Numbered from the stretch's first letter, positions 1 to 8,450 are shown. The stretch is DNA of 64,000 bases from Streptomyces sp. MMG1533 (GCF_001279775.1 NZ_LGDG01000015.1:1-64000), one strand, 5' to 3'. The notes: a model not told the origin generated them from the sequence alone. Translations and numbers: made by a program.

Positions 1-1
1 C

Positions 2-613
2 CACTACCCCGCGCACCCCACCCAGCTCGCCCACGGCCCCCGCACCCACCCCCGCCTCCCCCTCACCTTCCACGGCGGCGGCGACCCCGCCATCGCCCGG
101 GCCCTTCTCACCGAAGCCGAAAGGCACGGCGCCCGGGTCACCGTCCTCGCCGTCGGCGCCTGGCTCGACGAACATCCCGACCTGGCCCGCCGCATCCTCG
201 ACGGCGGCCACGACCTCGGCAACCACACCCTCCACCACCTCGACATCAACGCGATGTCCGAGACCGAGGCCCGTGCAGAGATCACCGGCTGCGCCCAGCG
301 CCTGAACAGCCTCACCGGCTCCATCGGCACCTGGTTCCGCCCGTCCCGCGCCGCCCGCGCCTCCCCCCTCGTCGAACGCCTGGCGTACGACGCGGGCTAC
401 CCGCACGTCCTCTCCTACGACGTCGACTCCCTCGACTCCACCTCGCCCGGCGCCGGAGCCGTCACCCGCAAGGTCCTCGGCGAGATCCGCAACGGATCCG
501 TGGTGAGCCTGCACTTCGGGTACGCGGGCACCCTCGCCGCGCTCCCCGCCGTACTGGAAGAACTCGACCGCCGCGGACTGCGCGCGGTCACCACCACGGA
601 GCTGCTGAGCTGA
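2..613 (+). CDS. Polysaccharide deacetylase-like protein, 5' end outside window
   Basis: The reading frame is open from base 2, so the N-terminus lies upstream of the window. NodB-fold deacetylases remove acetyl groups from wall or other polysaccharides. Seen here: a zinc-type NHTLHH motif, a WFRPSR segment resembling motif 3, SYDVDSLD resembling motif 4 and a late VSLHFG like the LLH motif. The first motif, normally TFDDG, reads TFHGGG, so the catalytic base Asp and the metal-binding Asp are both absent. The fold is likely, but hydrolytic activity is doubtful. The stop codon overlaps the ATG of the next gene by one base, suggesting translational coupling to the lipoprotein. Confidence 0.75.
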   Translation, partial: HYPAHPTQLAHGPRTHPRLPLTFHGGGDPAIARALLTEAERHGARVTVLAVGAWLDEHPDLARRILDGGHDLGNHTLHHLDINAMSETEARAEITGCAQRLNSLTGSIGTWFRPSRAARASPLVERLAYDAGYPHVLSYDVDSLDSTSPGAGAVTRKVLGEIRNGSVVSLHFGYAGTLAALPAVLEELDRRGLRAVTTTELLS

Positions 614-1794
614 TGCACCGCACCCTCACCAAGAGCGCCCTCGCCGTCTTGGCCGCCCTCACCGCGCTGGCCGCCTGCGGCACCGAGACCACCAAGGACC
701 GCGCAGGCGAGACCCGGGTCACCAAGGCCCCCGTACCCGCGCCGCCGAAGCAGAGGAAGGTGCAGGGCCTGCCCGGGATGCCGCCCGTCCTCGACCCCGA
801 GGACGTGTACGCGGCCGACCGCCCCGGCAAGCTCTCCCCGGTGGTCAAGGACTTCCCGTCCCGGGTCTACGTGCCCAACAGCGAGTCCGACACCGTCTCG
901 GTGATCGACCCGAAGACGTACGAGATCATCGAGACGATCCCCGTCGGAAGGCAACCCCAACACGTCGTGCCTTCTTGGGACTTGAAAACCCTGTGGGTCA
1001 ACAACAACCGCGGCCACACGCTCACCCCGATCGACCCGAGGACCGGGAAGGCGGGCAAGCCGGTCGAGGTGCACGACCCGTACAACCTCTACTTCACGCC
1101 CAACGGCAAGTACGCCGTCGTGATGGCTTCCCTCGACCGCGAACTCGCCTTCCTCGACCCGCACACCATGAAGCGGATCAAGACCGAGCCGGTCACCTGC
1201 TACGGAGTCAACCACGCCGACTTCTCCCTCGACGGCAAGTACTTCATCGTCTCCTGCGAGTTCAGCGGCGAGCTGCTCAAGGTCGACACGGAGAAGATGA
1301 AGGTCGTCGGACAGCAGAAGCTCCCGTTCGACGGCGCCATGCCGCAGGACGTGAAGATCTCGCCCGACGGGAAGCGGTTCTACGTCGCCGACATGATGGC
1401 CGACGGCATGTGGGTCCTGGACGGCGACAAGTTCACCAAGCCGACCCTCCTGCCCACCGGCAAGGGCACCCACGGCCTCTACGTCAGCCGCGACTCCCGC
1501 GAGATGTACGTCTCCAACCGTGGCGAAGGCACCGTCTCCGTCTTCGACTTCACGCAGAACAAGCTCACCAAGAAGTGGCACCTGCCCGAGGGCGGCAGCC
1601 CCGACATGGGCGGCGTCTCCGCCGACGGCAAGGTCCTGTGGCTGTCCGGGCGTTACGACGCGGAGGTGTACGCCATCGACACCCGCACCGGCACCCAGCT
1701 CGCCCGCATCCCCGTCGGCAGCGGCCCGCACGGCCTCGCGGTCTATCCGCAGCCGGGCCGCTACTCGCTCGGCCACACGGGCATCTTCCGCTGA
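613..1794 (+). CDS. YncE/YVTN-type beta-propeller lipoprotein
   Basis: The 393-residue product starts with a lipoprotein signal (charged start, Ala/Leu core, lipobox LAAC near residue 21), so it should be anchored outside the membrane. Repeated blade-like motifs follow, such as VYVPNSESDTVSVID, ITPDGK-like turns and SNRGEGTVSVFD, as in YncE/YVTN seven-bladed propellers. Such proteins are usually binding scaffolds, and no catalytic residues can be assigned. The ATG shares a base with the stop of the deacetylase-like gene, so the two are probably one transcript and may act together at the cell envelope. The ligand is unknown. Confidence 0.85.
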   Translation: MHRTLTKSALAVLAALTALAACGTETTKDRAGETRVTKAPVPAPPKQRKVQGLPGMPPVLDPEDVYAADRPGKLSPVVKDFPSRVYVPNSESDTVSVIDPKTYEIIETIPVGRQPQHVVPSWDLKTLWVNNNRGHTLTPIDPRTGKAGKPVEVHDPYNLYFTPNGKYAVVMASLDRELAFLDPHTMKRIKTEPVTCYGVNHADFSLDGKYFIVSCEFSGELLKVDTEKMKVVGQQKLPFDGAMPQDVKISPDGKRFYVADMMADGMWVLDGDKFTKPTLLPTGKGTHGLYVSRDSREMYVSNRGEGTVSVFDFTQNKLTKKWHLPEGGSPDMGGVSADGKVLWLSGRYDAEVYAIDTRTGTQLARIPVGSGPHGLAVYPQPGRYSLGHTGIFR

Positions 1795-1816
1795 ACCACG
1801 ACCAGTTGACGTGTGG

Positions 1817-2476
1817 TCAGCTGACGCGGCGGGCGCTGAGCAGCACCTCCGACCCCACCGGCAGATAGCCGGCCGCCTGGAACGCCCGCAGACTGCGGGC
1901 GTTCCCCGGCGAGACCTGGGCCCACACCGGCTCATCCCCGCCCAGCTGCCGCGCCGCGTGCGCCAGCGCACGCCCGAGCCCCCGATGCCGTACGTCCTCG
2001 TCCACCTCGACCGCGACCTCCAGCCGCCCGGCGACCCCGCGCCCCAGCACGAGCACGCCGCCGTCCGCGGCCCATACCCGCACGTCATCGCGCCGCTTGC
2101 GGGAACTCACCACCCTCGGGTGATCGGGGTCGTCGATCTTTGTCAGCGCGAGCGGCGGCTCACCCGGCAGTGGAGCACCGACCGTCATCACGTCGATCGT
2201 GTCGCTCCCGCGCCCCGTACGCTCCATGAAGGCCGCGAGGAACCGCGCGTTCATGCTCGCGGCGAGGGCGTCGCAGTCGACGGCGCGCAGAGCCTCGTGC
2301 ACCCACCGCGGATCCTCGTCCGTGAAGACGACGGAGTGCGCGGTGAACGCGAAGACCCCGGCGTCGCGGTGGGAGGGCTGGGGCACGACGGTCGTACGGC
2401 CGTCCGCGGCCGGGAAGACGCCCCGCGCCGCCGCGTCGAGAATGCTCCGCAAGGTCTCCGCCACGACCGCCCCCAT
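1817..2476 (-). CDS. GNAT-family N-acetyltransferase
   Basis: The 219-residue product has its GNAT core in the C-terminal half: a strand GRLEVAVEVDEDVRHRGLGR containing the acetyl-CoA loop RHRGLG, then a NARSLRAFQAAGY segment typical of the last helix. The N-terminal 100 residues look family-specific. The start at 2476 is chosen because AAGGAG lies directly upstream on the minus strand; longer in-frame starts would run into the divergent MerR gene. The substrate is unknown. The gene converges on the propeller lipoprotein and diverges from MerR with only 46 bp between starts. Confidence 0.8.
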   Translation of the reverse strand: MGAVVAETLRSILDAAARGVFPAADGRTTVVPQPSHRDAGVFAFTAHSVVFTDEDPRWVHEALRAVDCDALAASMNARFLAAFMERTGRGSDTIDVMTVGAPLPGEPPLALTKIDDPDHPRVVSSRKRRDDVRVWAADGGVLVLGRGVAGRLEVAVEVDEDVRHRGLGRALAHAARQLGGDEPVWAQVSPGNARSLRAFQAAGYLPVGSEVLLSARRVS

Positions 2477-2522
2477 CGCGCTCCTTGAGTCTCCACCCAC
2501 TGGAAGGCCCACACTCGCAGAC

Positions 2523-3440
2523 ATGATCGACGACGGCACCGGACTCCTCACCATCGGAGAACTGGCCCGGGCGACCGGGCTGACCGTACGCACCATCCGC
2601 TACTGGTCCGACGAGGGCGCCCTGCCCCCGGTGACCAGGTCGACGGGCGGTTACCGGCTGTACGCCGCCGCGTCCGTCGCCCGCCTGGAACTGGTCCGCA
2701 CCCTGCGCGAGCTGGGCCTCGGCCTGCAGGACGTACGCCGGGTGCTGGCCGGTGAGACGACGGTCGCGCAGGTCGCGGCGGCGCACGTGGTGGCGCTGGA
2801 CGCGCAGATCCGCTCCCTGAAGGTGACCCGTGCGGTGCTGTCGACCGTGGCGCGACGCGGTTCGACCGCGGAGGAGATGACGTTGATGAACAAGCTGGCG
2901 CGGCTGTCGGCCGCGGAACGCAGGCGGATCATGGAGGAGTTCGTGGAGGAGGTGTTCCACGGGCTCGACAACGCCGACCCGGACATCAGGCATCGGCTGC
3001 GGCACACCGCCGTCGACCTGCCCGACGAGCCGACCCCGCAGCAGGTGGACGCCTGGGTGGAGCTGGCGGAAATGGTGCAGGACCCAAAGTTCCGGGTCCG
3101 GATGCGGCGGATGGTCGAGTTCAACGCCCAGGACCGCGGCCCCGACACACCGTCCGGCGCCTCGATGTGGTTCTTCAAGCGGCTGGTGGAGCTGGCCGGG
3201 CAGGCTCGCGAGCAGGGCATCGCGCCCGAGGCGCCCGAGGCGGACGCGGTCCTGGACGAGCTGCTCGGCCCGGGCGCAGACCAGGCCGCCGTCCTGGAAC
3301 GCCTGGAGGCCGGGTTCCACACGCAGGCCAACCGCTACCGCGAGCTGATCGCTCTCGTGAACGGTCACGAGCCGGGGCTGCGGCACGCGGAGGAGTTCGG
3401 CTGGGTGGTCGCTGCGCTGCGGGCCAGGGCGGGCCGTTAA
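2523..3440 (+). CDS. MerR-family transcriptional regulator
   Basis: The 305-residue product has an N-terminal winged-helix MerR domain (residues 8-75; LTIGELARATGLTVRTIRYW, then a wing with STGGYRLY). A long all-helical C-terminal region has no recognisable effector motif and no cysteine cluster for metal sensing. MerR proteins usually bind between divergent genes, and the 46-bp gap to the acetyltransferase is the obvious operator location. The start at 2523 is the only one that places the HTH at the expected N-terminal position. A drug- or small-molecule-sensing TipA-like role is possible but not shown. Confidence 0.85.
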   Translation: MIDDGTGLLTIGELARATGLTVRTIRYWSDEGALPPVTRSTGGYRLYAAASVARLELVRTLRELGLGLQDVRRVLAGETTVAQVAAAHVVALDAQIRSLKVTRAVLSTVARRGSTAEEMTLMNKLARLSAAERRRIMEEFVEEVFHGLDNADPDIRHRLRHTAVDLPDEPTPQQVDAWVELAEMVQDPKFRVRMRRMVEFNAQDRGPDTPSGASMWFFKRLVELAGQAREQGIAPEAPEADAVLDELLGPGADQAAVLERLEAGFHTQANRYRELIALVNGHEPGLRHAEEFGWVVAALRARAGR

Positions 3441-3490
3441 TCTGACCTGCGTCAGTAGGACTGCAAGGTACGAGAAAAAGGGGCGGATCG

Positions 3491-3703
3491 GTGGCGGACA
3501 TCGAAGAAGCACGCAAACATTTCCAGCGGATCGACACTGACGGTGACGGCTTCATCACCGCCGCCGAGTTCAAGACCGCCCTGGCCCAGGAAGGCGACTG
3601 GAACGTCACCGATTCGGTCGCCGAGGTCATCATCAAGTCCCGCGACCTCAACGGGGACAAGGTGCTGTCGTTCGACGAGTTCTGGGCCTACCTGGACAAG
3701 TGA
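3491..3703 (+). CDS. Small EF-hand calcium-binding protein
   Basis: The 70-residue protein has two canonical EF-hand loops, DTDGDGFITAAE (about residues 15-26) and DLNGDKVLSFDE (about 52-63). Both have acidic residues at positions 1, 3 and 5 and Glu at position 12, so both should bind Ca2+. It has no signal peptide and should be cytosolic. The GTG start follows a purine-rich AAAAAGGGGCGGAT region. It resembles the small two-EF-hand calcium proteins of S. coelicolor (CabD type); the exact orthologue is from memory. It is monocistronic, facing leuA across a hairpin terminator. Confidence 0.9.
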   Translation: MADIEEARKHFQRIDTDGDGFITAAEFKTALAQEGDWNVTDSVAEVIIKSRDLNGDKVLSFDEFWAYLDK

Positions 3704-3715
3704 CGCGGGTGGTGA

Positions 3716-3742
3716 GGGGGGGCGCCCATGGGGTGCCCCCCT
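3716..3742. terminator. Probable bidirectional hairpin terminator
   Basis: The inverted repeat GGGGGGC (3717-3723) / GCCCCCC (3735-3741) lies between the convergent EF-hand and leuA genes. A pyrimidine-rich run follows on the plus side. It suits termination of both transcripts. Confidence 0.55.
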
Positions 3743-3764
3743 TCCCCCTTCCCTCATACCTCCC

Positions 3765-5483
3765 TCACCGCACCCCCCGGTTCACCGCCGACAGCACCGC
3801 CTGCACCGACGCCGCGACGGCCGACGTGGCCCGGGCGGCGCCCCAGTGCCCGGTGCCGTCGACGCGGCACTCGGCGTAGGCCGTGGTCTCGCCGTCCGGG
3901 GTCGTGTGTTCGGCGTGGTCGAGGACGGTCACGGAGTGGCCCGCGCCGGTCAGGGCGTCGACGAACGCGGAGACCGGGCCCGGGCCGGTGCCCTCGTAGT
4001 CGCCGGTACGGTCGCCGGTGCGCAGGGTGCAGACGAAGCGGTGGGCGCCGCAGGCGTCGCGGTGGACGGACCAGGCGTCCAGGGCCACCTCGCCGTCCTC
4101 GACGACGTACGTCGAGAGGAACAGGTCGTACAGCTCCTTGGCCGTGATCTCCCGGCCGGTGTCGTCGGTGGCCCGCTGGACCACCCGCGAGAAGTCCGGC
4201 CGCATGCGCTCCGGCAGGTCCACACCGTGGTGCGTGCGCAGCAGGTACGCCGCTCCGCCCTTCCCCGACTGGGAGTTGACGCGGATGATCGCCTCGTACG
4301 AACGTCCCACGTCCGCCGGGTCGATCGGCAGGTACGGCACGGCCCACGGCGCCTCCTCCTCCGGCACCCCCGACTCCGCCGCGCTGCGCGCGTGATGGGC
4401 CAGGCCCTTGCTGATCGCGTCCTGGTGGGTGCCGGAGAACGCGGTGTGGACGAGGTCGCCGGCGTAGGGGTGGCGTGGGTGCACCGGCAGCCGGTTGCAG
4501 TGCTCCACCGTCTCCCTCACCGCGTCGATGTCGCCGAAGTCGACCATCGGGTCGACCCCTTGGGCGTACAGGTTGAGCGCGAGGGTCACCAGGTCGACGT
4601 TGCCGGTGCGCTCCCCGTTGCCGAACAGACAGCCCTCGACGCGCTGCGCCCCGGCCAGGACGGCGAGTTCGGCGCAGGCGACGCCGGTGCCGCGGTCGTT
4701 GTGCGGATGGACGGAGAGGATCACCGAGTCGCGGCGGGACAGATGGCGGTGGACGTACTCGATCTGGTCGGCGTAGACGTTCGGTGTCGCGATCTCGACC
4801 GTCGCGGGCAGGTTGTGCGTGACCGGGCGGTCGGGGCTCGCGTCCCACAACTCCGTCAGCCCGTCGCACAGTTCGAGGACGAAGTCCGGCTCGGTGAGGT
4901 TGTAGGTCTCCGGCGAGAACTGGAACCGCACGGACGTGCCTTCCGCACGCCGCGCCATGTGCTCGGCAGCCTCGCGCACCGTCCGCCACACCTCGCCGCG
5001 GTCCCGGCCCAGGACGACGTCCCGCCACACCGGCGAGGTCGCGATGTACAGGTGCACGACCGCCCTGGGCAGTCCCTCGATCGACTCGAAGGTCCGGTCG
5101 ATGAGGTCCCGCCGGGCCGGGGTGAACACGACCGGCGTGACGTCGTCGGGCACCGCGTCGCCGGTCACCAGGTGCCGTACGAAGTCGAAGTCCGCACGGC
5201 TCGCCGAGGGATAGCCGACCTCGATCTCCTTGAAGCCGGTCGCCACCAGCAGGTCGAAGAAGCGGCGCTTGCGCGTGGTGTCCATCGGCTCCGCGAGGGC
5301 CTGGTTGCCGTCGCGCAGGTCCACGGGGACCCAGAGCGGGGCCCGCTCGATACGGGCGGAGGGCCAGCGCCGGTCGGTGGCGGGCACGTGGACGCGCTGG
5401 TCGAAGGGGAGGTAGCGGTGGTGCGGCATGGGGCTGGGCTGCTGGGGATTCCACAGCGGTCGGGCGTACGGAGTCGCAGTCAT
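3765..5483 (-). CDS. leuA: 2-isopropylmalate synthase
   Basis: The enzyme condenses acetyl-CoA with 2-oxoisovalerate, the first committed step of leucine synthesis. The 572-residue length fits the long actinobacterial LeuA. The HMGL-like barrel starts with DLRDGNQA (residues 55-62), and [11 protein letters not shown] and [11 protein letters not shown] carry the metal and substrate ligands. After about residue 430 comes the LeuA C-terminal dimer domain that normally binds leucine for feedback inhibition. An upstream leader peptide with four consecutive Leu codons (5556-5603) predicts leucine-responsive attenuation. It is transcribed divergently from a GntR regulator. Confidence 0.95.
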   Translation of the reverse strand: MTATPYARPLWNPQQPSPMPHHRYLPFDQRVHVPATDRRWPSARIERAPLWVPVDLRDGNQALAEPMDTTRKRRFFDLLVATGFKEIEVGYPSASRADFDFVRHLVTGDAVPDDVTPVVFTPARRDLIDRTFESIEGLPRAVVHLYIATSPVWRDVVLGRDRGEVWRTVREAAEHMARRAEGTSVRFQFSPETYNLTEPDFVLELCDGLTELWDASPDRPVTHNLPATVEIATPNVYADQIEYVHRHLSRRDSVILSVHPHNDRGTGVACAELAVLAGAQRVEGCLFGNGERTGNVDLVTLALNLYAQGVDPMVDFGDIDAVRETVEHCNRLPVHPRHPYAGDLVHTAFSGTHQDAISKGLAHHARSAAESGVPEEEAPWAVPYLPIDPADVGRSYEAIIRVNSQSGKGGAAYLLRTHHGVDLPERMRPDFSRVVQRATDDTGREITAKELYDLFLSTYVVEDGEVALDAWSVHRDACGAHRFVCTLRTGDRTGDYEGTGPGPVSAFVDALTGAGHSVTVLDHAEHTTPDGETTAYAECRVDGTGHWGAARATSAVAASVQAVLSAVNRGVR

Positions 5484-5515
5484 CGTCTGCTGTTGCCTTC
5501 GGCTCGGTCGGACGA

Positions 5516-5571
5516 GACCGGCAGCACGGCGTCCCGCGGCGGGGTGCCGGTCGCGTCAGGCCCCGCCGCGG
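5516..5571 (-). promoter_or_regulatory. leuA attenuator: two mutually exclusive stems
   Basis: In the leuA leader RNA, CCGCGGCGGGG (5571-5561) can pair perfectly with CCCCGCCGCGG (5544-5534). GACCGGCA (read at 5552-5545) can instead pair with TGCCGGTC (5523-5516). Each stem has one arm in the loop of the other, so they cannot coexist. The first arm lies inside the last codons of the Leu leader peptide, where ribosome position would decide the fold. No U-tract follows, so control could be transcriptional without U-run or translational. Confidence 0.7.
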
Positions 5572-5603
5572 CAGCCGAGAAGAAGGAGACCGCGAAGCGT
5601 CAT
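5556..5603 (-). CDS. leuA leader peptide (15 aa, Leu-rich)
   Basis: The minus-strand ORF encodes MTLRGLLLLGCRGGA and stops 72 bases before leuA. Residues 6-9 are four consecutive leucines using CTC and CTT; CTT is a rare codon in this GC-rich genome. This is the standard architecture of a ribosome-mediated leucine attenuator, known upstream of leuA in actinobacteria. Stalling on the Leu codons during leucine limitation would change pairing of the stems that begin in codons 11-15. Confidence 0.8.
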   Translation of the reverse strand: MTLRGLLLLGCRGGA

Positions 5604-5629
5604 GCCGATTACGCTATCCACTGCTCAGG

Positions 5630-5669
5630 TCCTCAGACAAGTGAAATCACTCAGCTCCTCAGACAAGTT
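5630..5669. promoter_or_regulatory. Two direct repeats, candidate GntR operators
   Basis: TCCTCAGACAAGT occurs exactly twice, at 5630-5642 and 5656-5668, 26 bp apart (start to start). The complement contains TTGTCTGA, resembling FadR-subfamily half sites. They sit between divergent leuA and the GntR gene, so autoregulation is likely and an influence on leuA is possible. A GTG at 5641 lies within the repeats, which argues for a downstream start of the regulator. Confidence 0.5.
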
Positions 5670-5718
5670 GACCCGGTCGCCCGACGGACCCGACATACCC
5701 GACGGGCCCGACAGATTG

Positions 5719-6405
5719 GTGAACCCCGTGCCGCCAGGTGCCGTCCGCCCCAGCCCCCTGGTCGAACAGGCCGCGGAGCGTCTGCGCGAGCAGATCGCCG
5801 GCGGTGACTGGCCGGTCGGCACCCGGCTGCCCGGCGAGACCACTCTCGCCAAGGAACTCGGCGTCGGCCGTTCCACCGTCCGCGAGGCCCTGCGCGCGCT
5901 CGCCGGTGCCGGGCTGGTGCAGCCGAGGCAGGGCGCCGGCGTCTTCGTCATCGCCACCGAGCCCGTCGAGGACTGGCCCACCCGGCTGCGCCGGGCCGCG
6001 GTGACCGATGTGTACGAGGTCCGCATGGCCGTCGAGGTCCACGCGGCGCGGCTCGCCGCGCGCCGCCGTAGGCCCGAGGACGTCACGGCGATGGAGCTCG
6101 CTCTGGAGGGCCGCCGGGCGGCCTCGGCGGGCGACGACGTGACCTTCATCGACGCCGACATCGTCTTCCACGCGGCGGTGGTGGCCGCCGCGCACAATCC
6201 CGTACTCGCCGACCTGTTCACCCAGTTCACGCCGGTCCTGCGGGAAGGGCTGGTCGAGTTGCTGACCCTGACCGGCCTGCGGGCCCATGACCCGAACACC
6301 GCGGATGACGCGCACGCGGCGTTGGTCCGGGCGGTCGCGGACGGGGATGCGGAGGCCGCGGCGGAGATCCTTCGGAAGGAGCTGGAGGATCCCTTCGGCG
6401 GCTAG
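5719..6405 (+). CDS. GntR/FadR-family transcriptional regulator
   Basis: The product is about 228 residues from GTG 5719. A winged helix-turn-helix occupies about residues 10-80 (LPGETTLAKELGVGRSTVRE). An FCD effector domain follows, with helices bearing Asp and His residues (DADIVFHAAVV and a late HAALVRAV) typical of metal-dependent carboxylate sensing. The start is uncertain: GTG 5641 and GTG 5728 are in the same frame, and none has a convincing ribosome site. I prefer 5719 because the repeated operator-like sites lie upstream of it. The effector is unknown; proximity to leuA hints at an organic acid. Confidence 0.85.
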   Translation: MNPVPPGAVRPSPLVEQAAERLREQIAGGDWPVGTRLPGETTLAKELGVGRSTVREALRALAGAGLVQPRQGAGVFVIATEPVEDWPTRLRRAAVTDVYEVRMAVEVHAARLAARRRRPEDVTAMELALEGRRAASAGDDVTFIDADIVFHAAVVAAAHNPVLADLFTQFTPVLREGLVELLTLTGLRAHDPNTADDAHAALVRAVADGDAEAAAEILRKELEDPFGG

Positions 6406-6438
6406 AAGGCCCTTCGGCGGCTAGGAGGCCCTTCGGCG
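6391..6438. repeat. 19-bp tandem repeat carrying both convergent stop codons
   Basis: CCCTTCGGCGGCTAGAAGG (6391-6409) is followed by the near-identical CCCTTCGGCGGCTAGGAGG (6410-6428) and a partial third copy to 6438. The GntR stop TAG lies in the first copy and the AraC stop (CTA on plus) in the second, so the duplication created or reset the gene ends. Confidence 0.85.
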
Positions 6439-7341
6439 ATACTGCCCCGGCGCCACCCCGTACTCCCGCTTGAACGCCTTGGCGAAGGCGAACTCCGAGG
6501 TGTAGCCGGTGCGTCGGGCGACCTGGCGGAGCGGGAGGTCGTCCGTGCGCAGCAGCCGGCCGGCCGTCGTCATGCGCCACCAGGTGAGGTACGCCAGCGG
6601 CGGTTCGCCCACCAGCGCGGCGAACCGGCGCGCGAAGGCCGCACGGGACAGGCCGCCGCGGGCGCCGAGTTCCTCGACCGTCCAGAGGTGGGCCGGGTCG
6701 CCGTGGATCGCGCGCAGTGCCGCCGCGACGGCCGGGTCGGCGAGCGCGGCCGCCCAGCCGGTCGGGTGCCCCGAGCCGTGTCGTTCGTCCTGCCACCACG
6801 CCCGCAGGATGTAGATCAGCAGGGTGTCCAGCAGCGAGGTGACCACCGTGTCCGCACCCGGCCGGGACCCCTCCAGCTCCGCGCCCAGCAGCTCCACCGC
6901 GGCCCGCAGCGAGCGATGGGCGCCGACCCGGGCGGGCAGGTGGACGACCTCCGGGAGGCCGGTGAGCAGGGGGTGGGCGCGGCTGCGGTCGAGCAGGTAG
7001 GCGCCGCAGAGCATGACCGTGTCCGGAGCCGATTGCCCTTCGGGAGACGGCGGTTCGGGCCACCTGCCGTCCGGACCCAGCCGTACGACGTCCGGCTCCA
7101 CGTCCGGACCACTGGCCAGCGCGTGCCCGCGCCCGTGCGCCAGGAACGCCACGTCACCCGGCGCGAGCGCGACCGGCTCGCCCTTTGCCGGGATCAGCCA
7201 CGCGGACCCCCGCAGCACCACGTGGAACCCGGCCCCGTCCGAGGCCTCGAAGCGCATGCCCCAGGGCGCGTGCTTGTCCCGGCGCGAGGAGTGCGGCCGC
7301 CCGGTGCGCATCGTGGCGACGGCGTCGCTGAGTACGTCCAT
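6421..7341 (-). CDS. AraC-family regulator with cupin sensor domain
   Basis: The 306-residue product has an N-terminal AraC_binding cupin domain (about residues 15-170) and a C-terminal double helix-turn-helix (about 205-300). Recognisable segments are LSRAAFARRFAALVGEPPLAYLTWWR and the conserved GYTSEFAFAKAFKREYGVAPGQYRR end. The start at 7341 has GGAGAC upstream and gives a normal length. It is transcribed divergently from the quinone-reductase-like gene with 101 bp between starts, an arrangement in which this regulator type usually controls the oxidoreductase. Confidence 0.88.
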   Translation of the reverse strand: MDVLSDAVATMRTGRPHSSRRDKHAPWGMRFEASDGAGFHVVLRGSAWLIPAKGEPVALAPGDVAFLAHGRGHALASGPDVEPDVVRLGPDGRWPEPPSPEGQSAPDTVMLCGAYLLDRSRAHPLLTGLPEVVHLPARVGAHRSLRAAVELLGAELEGSRPGADTVVTSLLDTLLIYILRAWWQDERHGSGHPTGWAAALADPAVAAALRAIHGDPAHLWTVEELGARGGLSRAAFARRFAALVGEPPLAYLTWWRMTTAGRLLRTDDLPLRQVARRTGYTSEFAFAKAFKREYGVAPGQYRRRAS

Positions 7342-7442
7342 GTCTCCACCGTAGGCGCCGGGCCGGTCAGGAAGACGTACGGACAGGAAGGCGAGACCGA
7401 TGGACATGGATCGTCTCGCCCTCGGGTCATAGCGTTTTCGGT

Positions 7443-8450
7443 ATGCCAACTACCGCACGCACCGTGCTTTTTCATGAGATCGGCGGACCCGGGGTACTGA
7501 AGATCGAGGACCTGACCGTCCCCGAGCCCGGGCCCCGCCAAGTGGCGTTACGCGTAGAGGCGTTGGGGCTGAATCGGGCCGAAGCCCTCTTCCGCGCCGG
7601 GACTTACTACTACCAGCCCGCGCTCCCCGCCTCCCGCCTCGGCTACGAGGCCTCCGGCATCGTCGAGGCCGTCGGCGAGGGGGTCACCGAACTCGCCGTC
7701 GGCGACCCCGTGATGACGGGCCCCGGGATCGAGATGAGCGCGCAGGGCGTGTACGCGGAACGGGTTGTCCTCCCCGAGACCGCGGTCGTACGACGGCCCG
7801 CGTCCGTGGACGCGGTCACCGGGGCCGCAGCCTGGCTGACGTACACGACGGCGTACGGCGCACTGTTGGAGACCGCGGGTCTGAAGCCCGGCGACCACGT
7901 CCTCATCACCGGCGCATCCAGCGGGGTCGGCACCGCGGCGATCCAGGTGGCCCGCCGCATCGGCGCGATCCCGCTCGCCACGACGCGCACCGAGGGGAAG
8001 CGGCGGCAACTGCTCGACCTGGGTGCGGCGGAAGTGATCGTCTCGGGAGAGCCGGACGGCGGCTCGGAGGTCGTCGCGAAGGAGGTCCGACGGCTCACCG
8101 GTGGCCACGGCGCCCAGGTGATCTTCGACGCGATCGGCGGCCCCGCCTTCCGTCCGCTCGCCGACGCACTCGCCGAGGGCGGATCCGTGCTGGTCTACGG
8201 CTGGCTGGACCGCCGCCCCGCCGAGATCCCCTGGAACTGGCCCTTCACCATCCACACGTACGCGAACATGACCCTCACCACCACACCCGGCGGCCGCCGC
8301 CGCTCCACCGCCTTTCTCAACGCCGGACTGGCCGACGGCGGCTTCCGCCCGGTCGTCGCCGAGGTCTTCGACGGCCTCGACCGGATCCAGGACGCCCACC
8401 GGCTGATGGAGTCGAACCGGCACACGGGCAAGATCGTCGTACGGGTCTGA
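7443..8450 (+). CDS. Medium-chain dehydrogenase, quinone oxidoreductase type
   Basis: The 335-residue MDR protein has an N-terminal GroES-like half and a Rossmann half with ITGASSGVGTAAIQVA (about residues 155-170) for NAD(P)H. The usual GHE zinc-site segment is replaced by LGYEASG and there is no structural-zinc cysteine cluster. This points to zinc-free quinone/enone reductases rather than alcohol dehydrogenases. Codon 36 (7548-7550) is the rare Leu codon TTA, so translation may depend on the bldA tRNA. The AraC regulator is divergent. The substrate is unknown. Confidence 0.88.
   Translation: MPTTARTVLFHEIGGPGVLKIEDLTVPEPGPRQVALRVEALGLNRAEALFRAGTYYYQPALPASRLGYEASGIVEAVGEGVTELAVGDPVMTGPGIEMSAQGVYAERVVLPETAVVRRPASVDAVTGAAAWLTYTTAYGALLETAGLKPGDHVLITGASSGVGTAAIQVARRIGAIPLATTRTEGKRRQLLDLGAAEVIVSGEPDGGSEVVAKEVRRLTGGHGAQVIFDAIGGPAFRPLADALAEGGSVLVYGWLDRRPAEIPWNWPFTIHTYANMTLTTTPGGRRRSTAFLNAGLADGGFRPVVAEVFDGLDRIQDAHRLMESNRHTGKIVVRV

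Noticed and set aside
415..2088. Long minus-strand open frame opposite the deacetylase and propeller genes
   Set aside because: It is the antisense of two genes with clear motifs, has Arg/Gly/Val-biased composition and no recognisable domain.
3543..5807. Plus-strand frame of over 700 codons opposite leuA
   Set aside because: It is antisense to a strongly conserved leuA; the composition (Arg, Val, Gly, His) is the usual GC-rich shadow.
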